From positions 41,387-105,386 of the forward strand of contig CAJUNK010000001.1 of the NCBI GenBank assembly GCA_910587815.1: DNA of 64,000 bases. The letters are read 5' to 3'. The notes under the pieces were generated by a model. That model saw only the letters and a program-made list of their open reading frames with translations. It did not search any database and was not told the DNA's origin. The DNA is from Candidatus Gastranaerophilales bacterium. GTDB lineage: Bacteria; Cyanobacteriota; Vampirovibrionia; Gastranaerophilales; Gastranaerophilaceae. Shown here piece after piece: positions 16,361 to 26,289 of this stretch (position 1 is the stretch's first letter; each line of letters opens with the position of its first letter). A program made the translations under genes and the position numbers.

Positions 16361-17210
16361 ATTGTCATTGTTCAATTTTGTTTCAAGAATTTGTGTATTT
16401 TAACGGACGAAAGTATTATGTATGGTTAAAATGATTATTACCCCAAATTGAACTTTACATTCGGGGGTTTAGTGGTCGGAAGTGTCGAAAAATAATCATT
16501 TCGAAAGTCCTAAAAGGTCATCCAACTGTCGTTTTTCTGTCTAAAGATTGTCTTTTGTTTTTATGTAAGTAATGGTGAAATTCTACAATTAAATGCAAGG
16601 GTGAATAAGTTGAACCCATGAAAGATTTTATGAAAATTTATGATGTTTGCTATAAGAATTTTCAAGCCTGCGTAAAAATAAATAAAGCAGATTCTGTTAT
16701 AATGTTTGGATGGAATAAAAAATGCATCCATAAAACAACCTTTTTAGTGCTCAACAAGGTTTCTAACGATATACTTAAAATAAGTAATCTTTGTAATAAA
16801 TTATTATTTCTTAATGATAGTCTAAACTAATTAACCGATATTTGTACCTTTTGTTCTAGCTCATTAAGATTTTTCTTATCTATATTTTTAAATATTAGTC
16901 TTTGGTTATTGAAATCAAATAACTTTTCAAACAAATTATATAAAGGATTCATAAGGGTTTTATTTTTTCTTGCACTGTATTTATTACTAGAATCCTTGTT
17001 TATTGAAATTAATTTTATGTCGGCTCTTGAACAACTATATGTTGATATTTTTATTTTGAGGCGAATAGTTTGGAATACAATATAACATTGTATTTATAAA
17101 TTGTTCAATATGTTTAAAATATATATTTAGCCTTGGTTTTATCTATTGTAATTATACTGTTATGAATAATAAAATAATTATCAACTTGCCCTTAGGGTTT
17201 TGGGGTGGGA
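16361..17210. other. Unassigned stretch between tRNA-fMet and the CRISPR array
   Basis: No gene I can support. A 70-codon plus-strand frame at 16618-16830 lacks a ribosome-binding site and recognisable features. ATGATTATT near 16430 and AATAATCAT near 16491 form a 9-bp inverted repeat flanking a CCCC/GGGG pair. A start-less minus-strand frame, listed separately, occupies 16827-17090. Confidence 0.45.
16827..17090 (-). pseudogene. Possible protein-coding remnant without a start codon
   Basis: An open frame of about 87 codons on the minus strand, bounded upstream by TAA and lacking an early start. The translation has globular-protein composition (e.g. LKIKISTYSCSRADIKLISI, then NPLYNLFEKLFDFNNQRLIF) rather than the low-complexity look of a shadow frame. 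Only the last 40 codons follow an ATG. Probably the 3' end of a gene truncated by array growth or element insertion. No family recognised. Confidence 0.35.
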
Positions 17211-19980
17211 ATTTAAATACATTAAATGTTGAGCTTCAATGCATAGTTTTTGAGCATCGCGGTATATTGTTTTTTAATTTAAATACATTAAATGTTGAGC
17301 TTCAATACCAATAGCCTTTGAACCTTGCACCTTTTTTACCAATTTAAATACATTAAATGTTGAGCTTCAATATAAAATTATTAAATAGGAGGAATTAAAA
17401 TGCCTAAATTTAAATACATTAAATGTTGAGCTTCAATCCGACCGCCATAGCAGAAACCGGTTCAGGTTTTCCATTTAAATACATTAAATGTTGAGCTTCA
17501 ATTGGCTTGTTTTGGCCCAGGCGGCCCCAATTTTCATATTTAAATACATTAAATGTTGAGCTTCAATCAAAAATGCCTGGATGAGATGGCAAATTATCCG
17601 CTATTTAAATACATTAAATGTTGAGCTTCAATTTAACAGCTGGATTGTACTCATCAAGCGTTTTTTGATTTAAATACATTAAATGTTGAGCTTCAATTTA
17701 ACAGCTGGATTGTACTCATCAAGCGTTTTTTGATTTAAATACATTAAATGTTGAGCTTCAATCTCGTAACTTCAAATGTTACATCTCCACTCCAGCTATT
17801 TAAATACATTAAATGTTGAGCTTCAATCAAGGCACTACGGATACTAAAGTAGATAAAACTGCATTTAAATACATTAAATGTTGAGCTTCAATTTTTCGTG
17901 GTTATACTTTAAAGGTATTCTATTGTGGATTTAAATACATTAAATGTTGAGCTTCAATATGGTTCTGCTGTTCGTGCTCATTGTCATTCGCGATTTAAAT
18001 ACATTAAATGTTGAGCTTCAATAATAAATTTTTATCTGGAACAAAAAGCAAAAGTAAATTTAAATACATTAAATGTTGAGCTTCAATAAGCAACTGACGG
18101 GGCGGTCTTGGATGCAAAGCATTTAAATACATTAAATGTTGAGCTTCAATTTTTCGTGGTTATACTTTAAAGGTATTCTATTGTGGATTTAAATACATTA
18201 AATGTTGAGCTTCAATGGGTCGTTCGTATCCATTAGTTTACTTTGTCCTTGTATTTAAATACATTAAATGTTGAGCTTCAATTATTTGTGCTGCTATTAT
18301 TGTTTGCCTTCTCAAATTATTTAAATACATTAAATGTTGAGCTTCAATTTTTAATTGCTCCAGGCAATCTTCACAGACATTTAAATTTAAATACATTAAA
18401 TGTTGAGCTTCAATGTGCCCATTTGCCTTTTGAATGTTTGCAATAGGTTATTTAAATACATTAAATGTTGAGCTTCAATAAATAGCCTCTAATAACTCTC
18501 TATCGGTCATTTTATTTAAATACATTAAATGTTGAGCTTCAATCTCCGCATTCAACCAAGTTACATTCTTATCATCTTTATTTAAATACATTAAATGTTG
18601 AGCTTCAATATTTATTGGCATTTGTACAAAGAGTACATATATCTATTTAAATACATTAAATGTTGAGCTTCAATCTGATGATTATTTTAGTGACTGTGAT
18701 TCAGAATAATTTAAATACATTAAATGTTGAGCTTCAATCAAACCATTTAAAATCAATTCTAACCCTGTTATTATTTAAATACATTAAATGTTGAGCTTCA
18801 ATCTATTCTGCATGGTTGGCTGTTTGCATGCTTACACAATTTAAATACATTAAATGTTGAGCTTCAATATTCAATCACGCTTGTTATTTGCACGACTTAC
18901 CGCAATTTAAATACATTAAATGTTGAGCTTCAATGTATTATATTTTTATCGGCTTCATATCTAAAACGCATTTAAATACATTAAATGTTGAGCTTCAATT
19001 ATGCAGGCACAGCACGCTGTGGAAGAAGGCTAGCTTATTTAAATACATTAAATGTTGAGCTTCAATTTTAATTCCGATTTTGCGTGTTCGTACTCATCTT
19101 ATTTAAATACATTAAATGTTGAGCTTCAATTTAAAGGAAAACAAAAGATGATTAAGCATTATTGATTTAAATACATTAAATGTTGAGCTTCAATTTTCTT
19201 GCTCGTTTAAATTCATAAGCCATTTTTTCATTTAAATACATTAAATGTTGAGCTTCAATGTGGAAGCCCTTAACGAGCTTGCCACACGTGATTTTAATTT
19301 AAATACATTAAATGTTGAGCTTCAATCTCAAGTGTATTAATAGTTCCATAAATTGCCTCTGAATTTAAATACATTAAATGTTGAGCTTCAATCTTAAATG
19401 CGGTCTTTATTTTTATGTAAAAAATTATATTTAAATACATTAAATGTTGAGCTTCAATGGTAATTCTTCAATTTGCCTGATTGTACATTCTCCAATTTAA
19501 ATACATTAAATGTTGAGCTTCAATTTTTCATTTTCTATTAGCTTTTCTGCTTACTTTTATTTAAATACATTAAATGTTGAGCTTCAATTTTTGTGTATCT
19601 TTTTTGCTCATTTTCTGTACAAAAATTTAAATACATTAAATGTTGAGCTTCAATCCGCCATTTATTAATCTGTTCAGGTGTTTTATTTATTTAAATACAT
19701 TAAATGTTGAGCTTCAATTTTCCTGCATCTAAACCTGTAATAGTACCACCTACATTTAAATACATTAAATGTTGAGCTTCAATTCATCCGGAGCCTCAAA
19801 CATATCGGCTTTGATTATATTTAAATACATTAAATGTTGAGCTTCAATTTACTTCTTCCATCCGTTCAGGGTCTAAATAAACCGATTTAAATACATTAAA
19901 TGTTGAGCTTCAATTGCGGATGTTTTCTACGCACTATCTCTAATAATTTTATTTAAATACATTAAATGTTGAGCTTCAAT
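17211..19980 (-). CRISPR. Type I-B CRISPR array, 43 repeats and 42 spacers
   Basis: Forty-three identical 30-bp repeats. On the transcribed (minus) strand each repeat starts ATTGAAGCTC and ends GTATTTAAAT; the last 8 nt, ATTTAAAT, fit a Cas6-generated 5' handle. Spacers are 33-37 bp, mostly 35-36. Orientation follows from the cas2-proximal leader on the right and from resemblance to clostridial I-B repeats ending in GTAAAT or TTTAAAT. Spacers at 17633-17667 and 17698-17732 are identical, as are those at 17893-17928 and 18151-18186, leaving 40 distinct ones. The leader-distal repeat is undegraded. Confidence 0.97.
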
Positions 19981-20215
19981 GCAGATTATATCTGTATTTT
20001 TCATTTTATCATAAATCCGAATTCCTATATGTTTATTTACACTTGGGGTTAATTTTTCCAGGCGATTATTTTTTTAAAGGATTAAAAATTTTTATCTTAT
20101 TTTTTCTTATGCTGCAAGGGTTTTTGGTGTTTTTAATTATTTTGTACTTGGAAACTTCCGACAAAAACCTAGAAAATTATAAAGCGCCCGTAAGTCTATA
20201 AAAAATCCAAAAATA
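19981..20215 (-). promoter_or_regulatory. CRISPR leader
   Basis: 235 bp between the last repeat and cas2, strongly A/T-rich with long T and A runs. It contains no gene. By position next to cas1-cas2 and the newest-spacer end it should hold the array promoter and integration signals; I could not pin a single promoter. Confidence 0.7.
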
Positions 20216-20494
20216 TTACAAGAAAATGCCTTCTGTATCTTTGCCTTTATTTCCCAATATTTTTTCCTCAAAAACATACTGGCCTTGCAATAAAATAAAG
20301 CATACAAAATCAGCTTCCGGGTTGATGATCTTTTTTAATTCTGTCTCTAATCTTTTAACCTGAGATGGGGAGATTTCTCCACGAAAAACGGAATATTGAT
20401 AATGGTTTAGATATTTTTTACATATTTTAAAAACTTTTTGAACTCTTTTTTCTTCCACATCATAAAAAATAAACGCATAATTACAATTCATCAC
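20216..20494 (-). CDS. cas2: CRISPR-associated endonuclease Cas2
   Basis: Cas1-Cas2 integrase component, 92 aa. Ferredoxin-like fold with the metal-site Asp in FIFYDVEEKRVQKVFK and the usual YSVFRGEISPSQVKRLE strand-helix. The second Met (MNCNYAF) may be the real start. Last gene of the cas operon, 14 bp after cas1 and adjacent to the leader. Confidence 0.93.
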   Translation of the reverse strand: MMNCNYAFIFYDVEEKRVQKVFKICKKYLNHYQYSVFRGEISPSQVKRLETELKKIINPEADFVCFILLQGQYVFEEKILGNKGKDTEGIFL

Positions 20495-20508
20495 AAATAT
20501 CCTTTATT

Positions 20509-21504
20509 CTATTGCTTTTCTTTTAAAGAAAAAGGCACAAAGTCTTTATCTTCTAAAATTTCCTTAATAAGTTTATACGCATCATATTTTATTGATGTTA
20601 AAAGTGACACCTTTCTTTTTAGTTGTTTATTTTCTATAGTTTGTGAAAATCGCTCTTCTAGGGCAGAAATAAAAATCTTTTTTCCTGTTTCATTTAGTAA
20701 ACAATAATTTAATTTTTTATCAAAATGTTTTTCAACGCTTAATTTTCTATTATTCACGCAATCAAAGATTGTTTTATAAACAATTATGGGCTTGAAAGCT
20801 TCGCATAAATCAAGACAAAGAGAAAACCTTGATTCTCCAGGGGAATGCAAAAAGCTTATAGATTGATTTAAATGGGTTTGATATATTTGGCTAATTGTTT
20901 TGGTGTATAAAATTGTATTACCAAAAGAAATCAGTGCATTTATAGGATTATCAGGCGGTCTTTTTACACGTTTATTCATAACAAAATCATTTCTTAAAAA
21001 ATATTTAAATTGTTCATAAAAACCATTCCAAATTTTTGCTTCTATCAGCATTATTTCATTTATTGTATTAATATTCTCTAATTCCTGCGGTATTTCATTT
21101 TTTATAAGGTCTAAATACGGTTTTAATTCTGAACAATCATGTCTGTAGTAATGATACAATACTTCATGGATGTTTATAGCAATACCCCTTACTATCGCTT
21201 TTGCAATTTTTTCTCTTTTTGTTTCACAAGCCTTTACCTGTTTTATTGTTAGCTTTCCGCTGATATATTTATCTCTTGGATAAAAGGTTCCTGAATAGCC
21301 TTCGTAATGATTAAACAGATGCAGCGTAATTCCGTTTTTGGATAAAAAATCTATTAGTTTTGTGTTAAAACTAATCTCATCAAGACAATAGATTTCATCT
21401 ATATTTTCAACGGGAATGTAATTATTTCCGTTTTCATTTTTAAAGTTTATTGAATTGTCTTTTCTTTCAAGAGTTCCCTTGCTAAATAAAAATTTTGTTG
21501 ACAT
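20509..21504 (-). CDS. cas1: CRISPR-associated endonuclease Cas1, type I-B
   Basis: Spacer-integration nuclease. The N-terminal beta domain (FLFSKGTLERKDNSINF) is followed by the helical catalytic domain with Glu in LIEAKIWNGFYEQF, His in FLHSPGESRFS and acidic residues in DLCEAFKP. I choose the ATG of MSTKFLF, with TGAGG 12 bp upstream; a TTG seven codons earlier overlaps the cas4 stop but has no site. 331 aa is normal. Acts with Cas2 and Cas4. Confidence 0.95.
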   Translation of the reverse strand: MSTKFLFSKGTLERKDNSINFKNENGNNYIPVENIDEIYCLDEISFNTKLIDFLSKNGITLHLFNHYEGYSGTFYPRDKYISGKLTIKQVKACETKREKIAKAIVRGIAINIHEVLYHYYRHDCSELKPYLDLIKNEIPQELENINTINEIMLIEAKIWNGFYEQFKYFLRNDFVMNKRVKRPPDNPINALISFGNTILYTKTISQIYQTHLNQSISFLHSPGESRFSLCLDLCEAFKPIIVYKTIFDCVNNRKLSVEKHFDKKLNYCLLNETGKKIFISALEERFSQTIENKQLKRKVSLLTSIKYDAYKLIKEILEDKDFVPFSLKEKQ

Positions 21505-21518
21505 GTTTTTTCTAAACC

Positions 21519-22025
21519 TCAAATATTACAATATGAATAATATGCACAATTTCGGCATTTATTTGTGCGGACAAAATCAGGAACCTTTTCTTGATTTAAT
21601 AGTTCTATCGTTAGTTCCTTGATATGGTTAAGTTCTTTTTCTGTTTCTTTGTCTAAAATATAGATATGGGTTTTTCTTGATTTTGTTTTTTTCTCAATAA
21701 TTTCCAAGCGGCCTTTTCTATCAATTCCTTTTCGTTTTAATTTTTGCAGATAAAAAAGGATTTGAAATTTGCAAGCGTTAATATCTGCATCACTTTTTTT
21801 AATTTCAATTAAATATTCGTCTGAAATTTTATCTATTTTAATATTATCAATTTCAATTTCCTGGGTTTGTTTTTCTTCATGGATTGCTTTTCCAAGTTTA
21901 ACAAGTTCACTATTATCCTCAAGGTTTATTCTGTGAGCAAATAACCAGCATTGCCGTTTGCAATGCATATAGTAGTTAATTATTGTTCCGGTTAAATTTT
22001 CTTCTCTAAAATCATAGAAATTCAT
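21519..22025 (-). CDS. cas4: CRISPR-associated Cas4 exonuclease
   Basis: RecB-like Fe-S nuclease that trims and orients prespacers. Cys ligands are in MHCKRQCWLF near the N-terminus and CRNCAYYSYC at the C-terminus. The RecB-type EIKKSD catalytic Lys region is near residue 75 and QILFYLQKLKRKG is the following helix. 168 aa, typical for I-B. It overlaps the cas3 end by 14 bp. Confidence 0.93.
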   Translation of the reverse strand: MNFYDFREENLTGTIINYYMHCKRQCWLFAHRINLEDNSELVKLGKAIHEEKQTQEIEIDNIKIDKISDEYLIEIKKSDADINACKFQILFYLQKLKRKGIDRKGRLEIIEKKTKSRKTHIYILDKETEKELNHIKELTIELLNQEKVPDFVRTNKCRNCAYYSYCNI

Positions 22026-24582
22026 AGTTTATTTTATCGTGCCCTCCTTCAAATGAAGCTCTGTCAAATTTTCCATCTTTAGTAAAGAATTGTTTTCCAT
22101 CTTCAAAATAATAAATATCGCCAATTAAATCGTTATAATTTTGATTAAGTTTTCTAACTGAATATATAAAATATGACAATTTTTCATTTAGTTCAGAAAT
22201 TTTAATTTGTTTTTTTGCGTATGGCATTTTAAAATCATTAAGCAATTCTTTATATTTCTGCCATATTTCTCCACCTGATATTATTCTTTTTTCTGTTTTT
22301 ATTTCTCTGTTTAAAAAAACCGTATAACATCCATCTTCTTTTAATAATTTTAACCTTTCTTTTATTTCTTCAAAATCAAGAATCTGCAAAGTATTTTTCC
22401 TAAATTCTTCAAAATTTTGTAATGTGTTTCTTTTTGATTCATCCTCAAGTTTTTCAAGGATTTTTTTATAAAACATTCCAAAATCCTTATTTAAAAGATA
22501 TTTTCTAACATTGTTGTTTTCAAGTGTTAATTCATTGCGCTTGTCATTTTTATAAATTTTTGTCATATCATCAAGGTTGAAAAAATACACAATGCAATTT
22601 TGTTTTTTACAAGAACGATTTATTCTTCCCATAAATTGTTCTTCTGCATCAAGGATTGATATGTCTTTAAAACCGATATCAAAATCAATATCAACACCTG
22701 CTTCAATAACCTGTGTGGCAAATAAAATTACATTGTAATTACGTTTAGGATTTTTTATTTCTTTTATAATTTCAGTCCTTGTATAAAGGTTGTCATCACC
22801 ATTTAACAATAATAATGATTTTGAATTAATGTTATCATATTTATCCTTAAAAGATTTGAAAAATTCAAGAGAACGCTTTTTGTTGATAAATTCAACAAGC
22901 ACATCTTGTTTTGATTTGTATTGTTTAAAAATTTGTTCTTGAAGGATGTTTATTTTTTCATCTTCATTGGCATTTTTAAATTCTTCTATTAAATCAAAAT
23001 TAGGCTGGACACGATTTTTAAAATAAGGACAGTTAAAATATTTATTTCTGTCTAAAATTAAATCTTGAAAAATATTTTCATTTTGTATATTTGGGATAAG
23101 TTTATCTATTTTTGGCAAGGTTGCAGACATAATGATAATTTTGATGTTTAAAAGCGCTGAAAATCTTTGCAGAAAAATTGCAATTTCTTTCCAAATAGAA
23201 TTTTTATAAGATTGAATCTCATCAAGAATAATAACGCTATTTGCAAGTTGACATAATGGAAAATGAGATTCTCTGCCTGTTCCAAAGAGCCAATCAAATA
23301 ATTTAACATGGGTTGTCACAACCATTGGATAGTGTAAAAATTGCCTTCCCATGAGAATTGAAGTATAGTCAAGGTCTTTTATGGTTTGTCCGTTTTTATC
23401 TTTTATTTTGTCATCTTGTTCGTCTTCTTTATAAATGGGTGTAATTGAATTTATGATGCCAATTTCTTGTTCTGCTGTTGTCTTGTTTTGGAAAGATTTT
23501 AATAATGTATCTTTAGTTTGTTCAACAAGTGTATTAAACGGGAAAACATAAAAGATTTTATTAATGTTTGGACATTTTTTAACTATTTGTAATGATAAAT
23601 TAATTGCTGTATTTGTTTTGCCGCTTCCTGTGGGTGCTTCAAGATAAAAAAGATTTTTATCAATATTTTTAAGCAGGTTTTCTTCAGCCTCTAAAAACAT
23701 TTCGCTTCTTGCTTCGTTAATATCTATAAAATCTTTTTGCTTTCTATGTTTTGAATATTTTTGTATGTTTTGGTAAGTTTCAGTTTGAGAAAAAGGTCCA
23801 AAAAACTTGTTTATATCAACAATAACTCCAAAATCTTCCGGGGTTTTAGCTTCAAATCCGTTCATATATTCTGAGGTTGCATAAAAATCTGATGAAACGA
23901 GCAGGGAATATAATAATTTTGAATAAATATATAAATCTATGGTTTTTAATTTTTCTTTATTTTCCTGTTCAGATATTTTATTTTTTGTATATGTCTTAAC
24001 GTTGCTTAGTATTTTTTCTTTGTTCATTACAGAAAAATCAATAGAAATATCCTTCAATAAATCTGAATATATGCTATAAAAATTATCTGCATCACAAAAT
24101 TTTTCCAAAAAATCTTCAAAACTTTTTAAATACCCATGGTGTTTGCTTATTATATATGAATTAATGAATAAAAAAGGCAAAAAATCATTTTTATTGTCTT
24201 TGTTTTTAATAATATCAAGATATTTGCTGAAATATAAACTTGCAGAAGATGGGGAATGTTCGGGATTTTTGTTTTGAGACTTTTTGAATTCTTTATTTTT
24301 CATCTTTATGGATTGAAAATCCGTATTTGCTTTTCCAATATCATGTAAATAAATGGTATCAAAAAACATTTGGTTCCATAAATAAAAATCATCAGAATTG
24401 CATTCAAAAAAGCTTTCTCCAATTTTTTGAATTATAGTTTCAAGGTGTTGGATTTTAATAATTTTTTTTGCATAATCAAGTGCTAAAGACGAGTGTTCTT
24501 CAAGGGTTTCATTGGCTTTTGATATGCCGTTTTTATGTGCATAGTATTTTTTATCATTATTTAAATATTGTGCAATTGACAT
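22012..24582 (-). CDS. cas3: CRISPR-associated helicase-nuclease Cas3
   Basis: Effector nuclease recruited by Cascade. The N-terminal HD domain has EEHSSLALDYA, YLHDIGKAN near residue 80 and ISKHHGYLKS. The SF2 helicase has Walker A APTGSGKT near 318, ILDEIQSYKN as the DExx box, MSATLP, VIEAGVDIDFD and EEQFMGRINR. About 856 aa with HD and helicase in one chain. The ATG has AAGGTG just upstream; a GTG two codons earlier is a weaker option. All key motifs are intact, so interference should be functional. Confidence 0.95.
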   Translation of the reverse strand: MSIAQYLNNDKKYYAHKNGISKANETLEEHSSLALDYAKKIIKIQHLETIIQKIGESFFECNSDDFYLWNQMFFDTIYLHDIGKANTDFQSIKMKNKEFKKSQNKNPEHSPSSASLYFSKYLDIIKNKDNKNDFLPFLFINSYIISKHHGYLKSFEDFLEKFCDADNFYSIYSDLLKDISIDFSVMNKEKILSNVKTYTKNKISEQENKEKLKTIDLYIYSKLLYSLLVSSDFYATSEYMNGFEAKTPEDFGVIVDINKFFGPFSQTETYQNIQKYSKHRKQKDFIDINEARSEMFLEAEENLLKNIDKNLFYLEAPTGSGKTNTAINLSLQIVKKCPNINKIFYVFPFNTLVEQTKDTLLKSFQNKTTAEQEIGIINSITPIYKEDEQDDKIKDKNGQTIKDLDYTSILMGRQFLHYPMVVTTHVKLFDWLFGTGRESHFPLCQLANSVIILDEIQSYKNSIWKEIAIFLQRFSALLNIKIIIMSATLPKIDKLIPNIQNENIFQDLILDRNKYFNCPYFKNRVQPNFDLIEEFKNANEDEKINILQEQIFKQYKSKQDVLVEFINKKRSLEFFKSFKDKYDNINSKSLLLLNGDDNLYTRTEIIKEIKNPKRNYNVILFATQVIEAGVDIDFDIGFKDISILDAEEQFMGRINRSCKKQNCIVYFFNLDDMTKIYKNDKRNELTLENNNVRKYLLNKDFGMFYKKILEKLEDESKRNTLQNFEEFRKNTLQILDFEEIKERLKLLKEDGCYTVFLNREIKTEKRIISGGEIWQKYKELLNDFKMPYAKKQIKISELNEKLSYFIYSVRKLNQNYNDLIGDIYYFEDGKQFFTKDGKFDRASFEGGHDKINYEFL

Positions 24583-24589
24583 ATTCACC

Positions 24590-25357
24590 TTAAAAGAATG
24601 CTATATTTATATCTTTGCAAGAATAAATATCTTCAAAACTATTCAATATTACTTTATAATTAGTAAATACAAATTTTTCTAAAATATATTGATTATCAGC
24701 TCCATCAAGGGCGATAGGAAGTCTTTCTGTATATTTAAAATAATTAGTTTCATCTTCCCAAGCGTTGTTATCTTGTTCTGTTTTATCAATTTTATTTGCA
24801 AAAACCATAGAAACAATTTTTGAACAGTTTTGAACTTTTTCTAAATCAACAATTTCGATATTCGTTATATTTGCAAAGTGGTCATTTTTCCCAAGATATG
24901 GAATGAAAACAAATTCCCGATTTAAAAATCTTTGTTTCAGGTCTTCTGCCGCTTTGCTTTCATCTAGCAATATAAAAATTTCCCAAGCCGGATTTTCAAG
25001 CCATTGTTCTGTTACAATAAGGTTGCCACCTTCTTCTTGTGAAGCGTAACCAACGCTATTGTTAAATTTTTGCTTTTTTACAGAAAATGTAGGTTCTTTT
25101 GGAATGACAGAAATCTTTATATCCTTTAATTCTTCATAAAATTCAGGAAATTCAAGAATATCTGATTGTTTTTCTTTGATTTGTTTATCATTATGGGTTT
25201 TTTGTTGATTATAGCCGCTAAAGCCGCAAATTGCACCTAAAATTCCTAATAATGCAGGTTTATGAATATGTGAATATGTAAAATAACAATGCACATTCAC
25301 ATCAGGCCTTTTAAAAATGGCTGTTTTTCCGCTTAAATTAAATTTTAAAGCTTGCAT
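24590..25357 (-). CDS. cas5: CRISPR-associated Cas5, type I-B Cascade
   Basis: RAMP subunit expected to hold the 5' handle of the crRNA. The N-terminus LKFNLSGKTAIFKRPDVNV and YSHIHKPALLGILGAICGFSG are typical of Cas5h/Cas5b. 255 aa. The start overlaps the cas7 stop as TAATG, with GAGG upstream, implying translational coupling. Confidence 0.92.
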   Translation of the reverse strand: MQALKFNLSGKTAIFKRPDVNVHCYFTYSHIHKPALLGILGAICGFSGYNQQKTHNDKQIKEKQSDILEFPEFYEELKDIKISVIPKEPTFSVKKQKFNNSVGYASQEEGGNLIVTEQWLENPAWEIFILLDESKAAEDLKQRFLNREFVFIPYLGKNDHFANITNIEIVDLEKVQNCSKIVSMVFANKIDKTEQDNNAWEDETNYFKYTERLPIALDGADNQYILEKFVFTNYKVILNSFEDIYSCKDINIAFF

Positions 25358-26289
25358 TATTTAACCTCGTCTTGGGTAAAAATATTCATCATTTTTACAT
25401 TTTGAATATCTGCTGAAATAATTGTGGTGTAAGGATTATAATATATTTCAACAGATTGGATTTTATCTTTCACATCATCTAATATTTTGTCAAATTTAAG
25501 TTCAATTGTATCTTTCGCTTTTTCATCTTCAGATTTTTTGAAGAATACATATTGGGCTAAATCGGGCAAATAAGTATTTTTATCCGTTTCAATAAAAACC
25601 GCAAATTCATTTTCGCATCCAATTTTACTGTTTGTATTAAATGATGTTGCAGAAGTTAGCGCAGCTTCTTTAAATTTTGCATAATCTTCTTCTGTGTATC
25701 CTTCTGTTACGCCCATTTCAACAAAATCTGCGTATGCATCAGGGTTTATTGCAAAATGATAAGCATAGTGTGCCTCATTGCTTGCAATCTTTGTGCCTAA
25801 TGTGGATTGGTCAGCATCTTCTTTTGTTCCATCTCTAAATGGGGATAAAATTTGTTGTTCTTCTGTTTTGGATTCATCGTATTTGTTGAATCCTTGTGCA
25901 ATTTGAACAGCACCTGTGATTCCTATATTATTATCAGATTCCGCAAATGTTGCGCCGAAATTTTTAACATCAATAGCAGAAAAGAGATTTTTTAACACTT
26001 CATTACTGTTCTTTTGCTGTTTTAAATCTTTTACATCAAATATGTATTCATAACGCTCCTTTAATGAACGGGGACGGAGTTTATTGTCTTTTTCATCAGT
26101 TTTAAAGGACTTGATATAAAGAACTTTTTCGCCTGCACTTTGCCACATTTTTTTCATTGGATATTTCAATGCTTTGTCGCTTCCAAAAATTTTTCCATCA
26201 GAAATGCTTTTAGGATTACCTTCAAAATCAGCATTCCAATTAGCCATTATGGATTTAATTCCAATTACACCATAAACTCTTTTATTCAT
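25357..26289 (-). CDS. cas7: CRISPR-associated Cas7 (Csh2), Cascade backbone
   Basis: Backbone subunit that polymerises along the crRNA. The opening KRVYGVIGIKSIMANWNADF and GVTEGYTEEDYAKFKEAAL are typical of the Csh2/Cas7b family. 310 aa. The ATG follows GAAGGAGAAG inside the end of cas8b (8-bp overlap). Adjacent to cas5, as is universal in type I-B. Confidence 0.92.
   Translation of the reverse strand: MNKRVYGVIGIKSIMANWNADFEGNPKSISDGKIFGSDKALKYPMKKMWQSAGEKVLYIKSFKTDEKDNKLRPRSLKERYEYIFDVKDLKQQKNSNEVLKNLFSAIDVKNFGATFAESDNNIGITGAVQIAQGFNKYDESKTEEQQILSPFRDGTKEDADQSTLGTKIASNEAHYAYHFAINPDAYADFVEMGVTEGYTEEDYAKFKEAALTSATSFNTNSKIGCENEFAVFIETDKNTYLPDLAQYVFFKKSEDEKAKDTIELKFDKILDDVKDKIQSVEIYYNPYTTIISADIQNVKMMNIFTQDEVK

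Noticed and set aside
16618..16830. 70-codon plus-strand frame between tRNA-fMet and the array
   Set aside because: No ribosome-binding site, no recognisable domain, AT-rich composition; a chance frame is as likely.
18243..18446. Plus-strand frame across CRISPR repeats with repeated LNTLNVELQ
   Set aside because: It is a translation of the repeats and spacers, not a gene.
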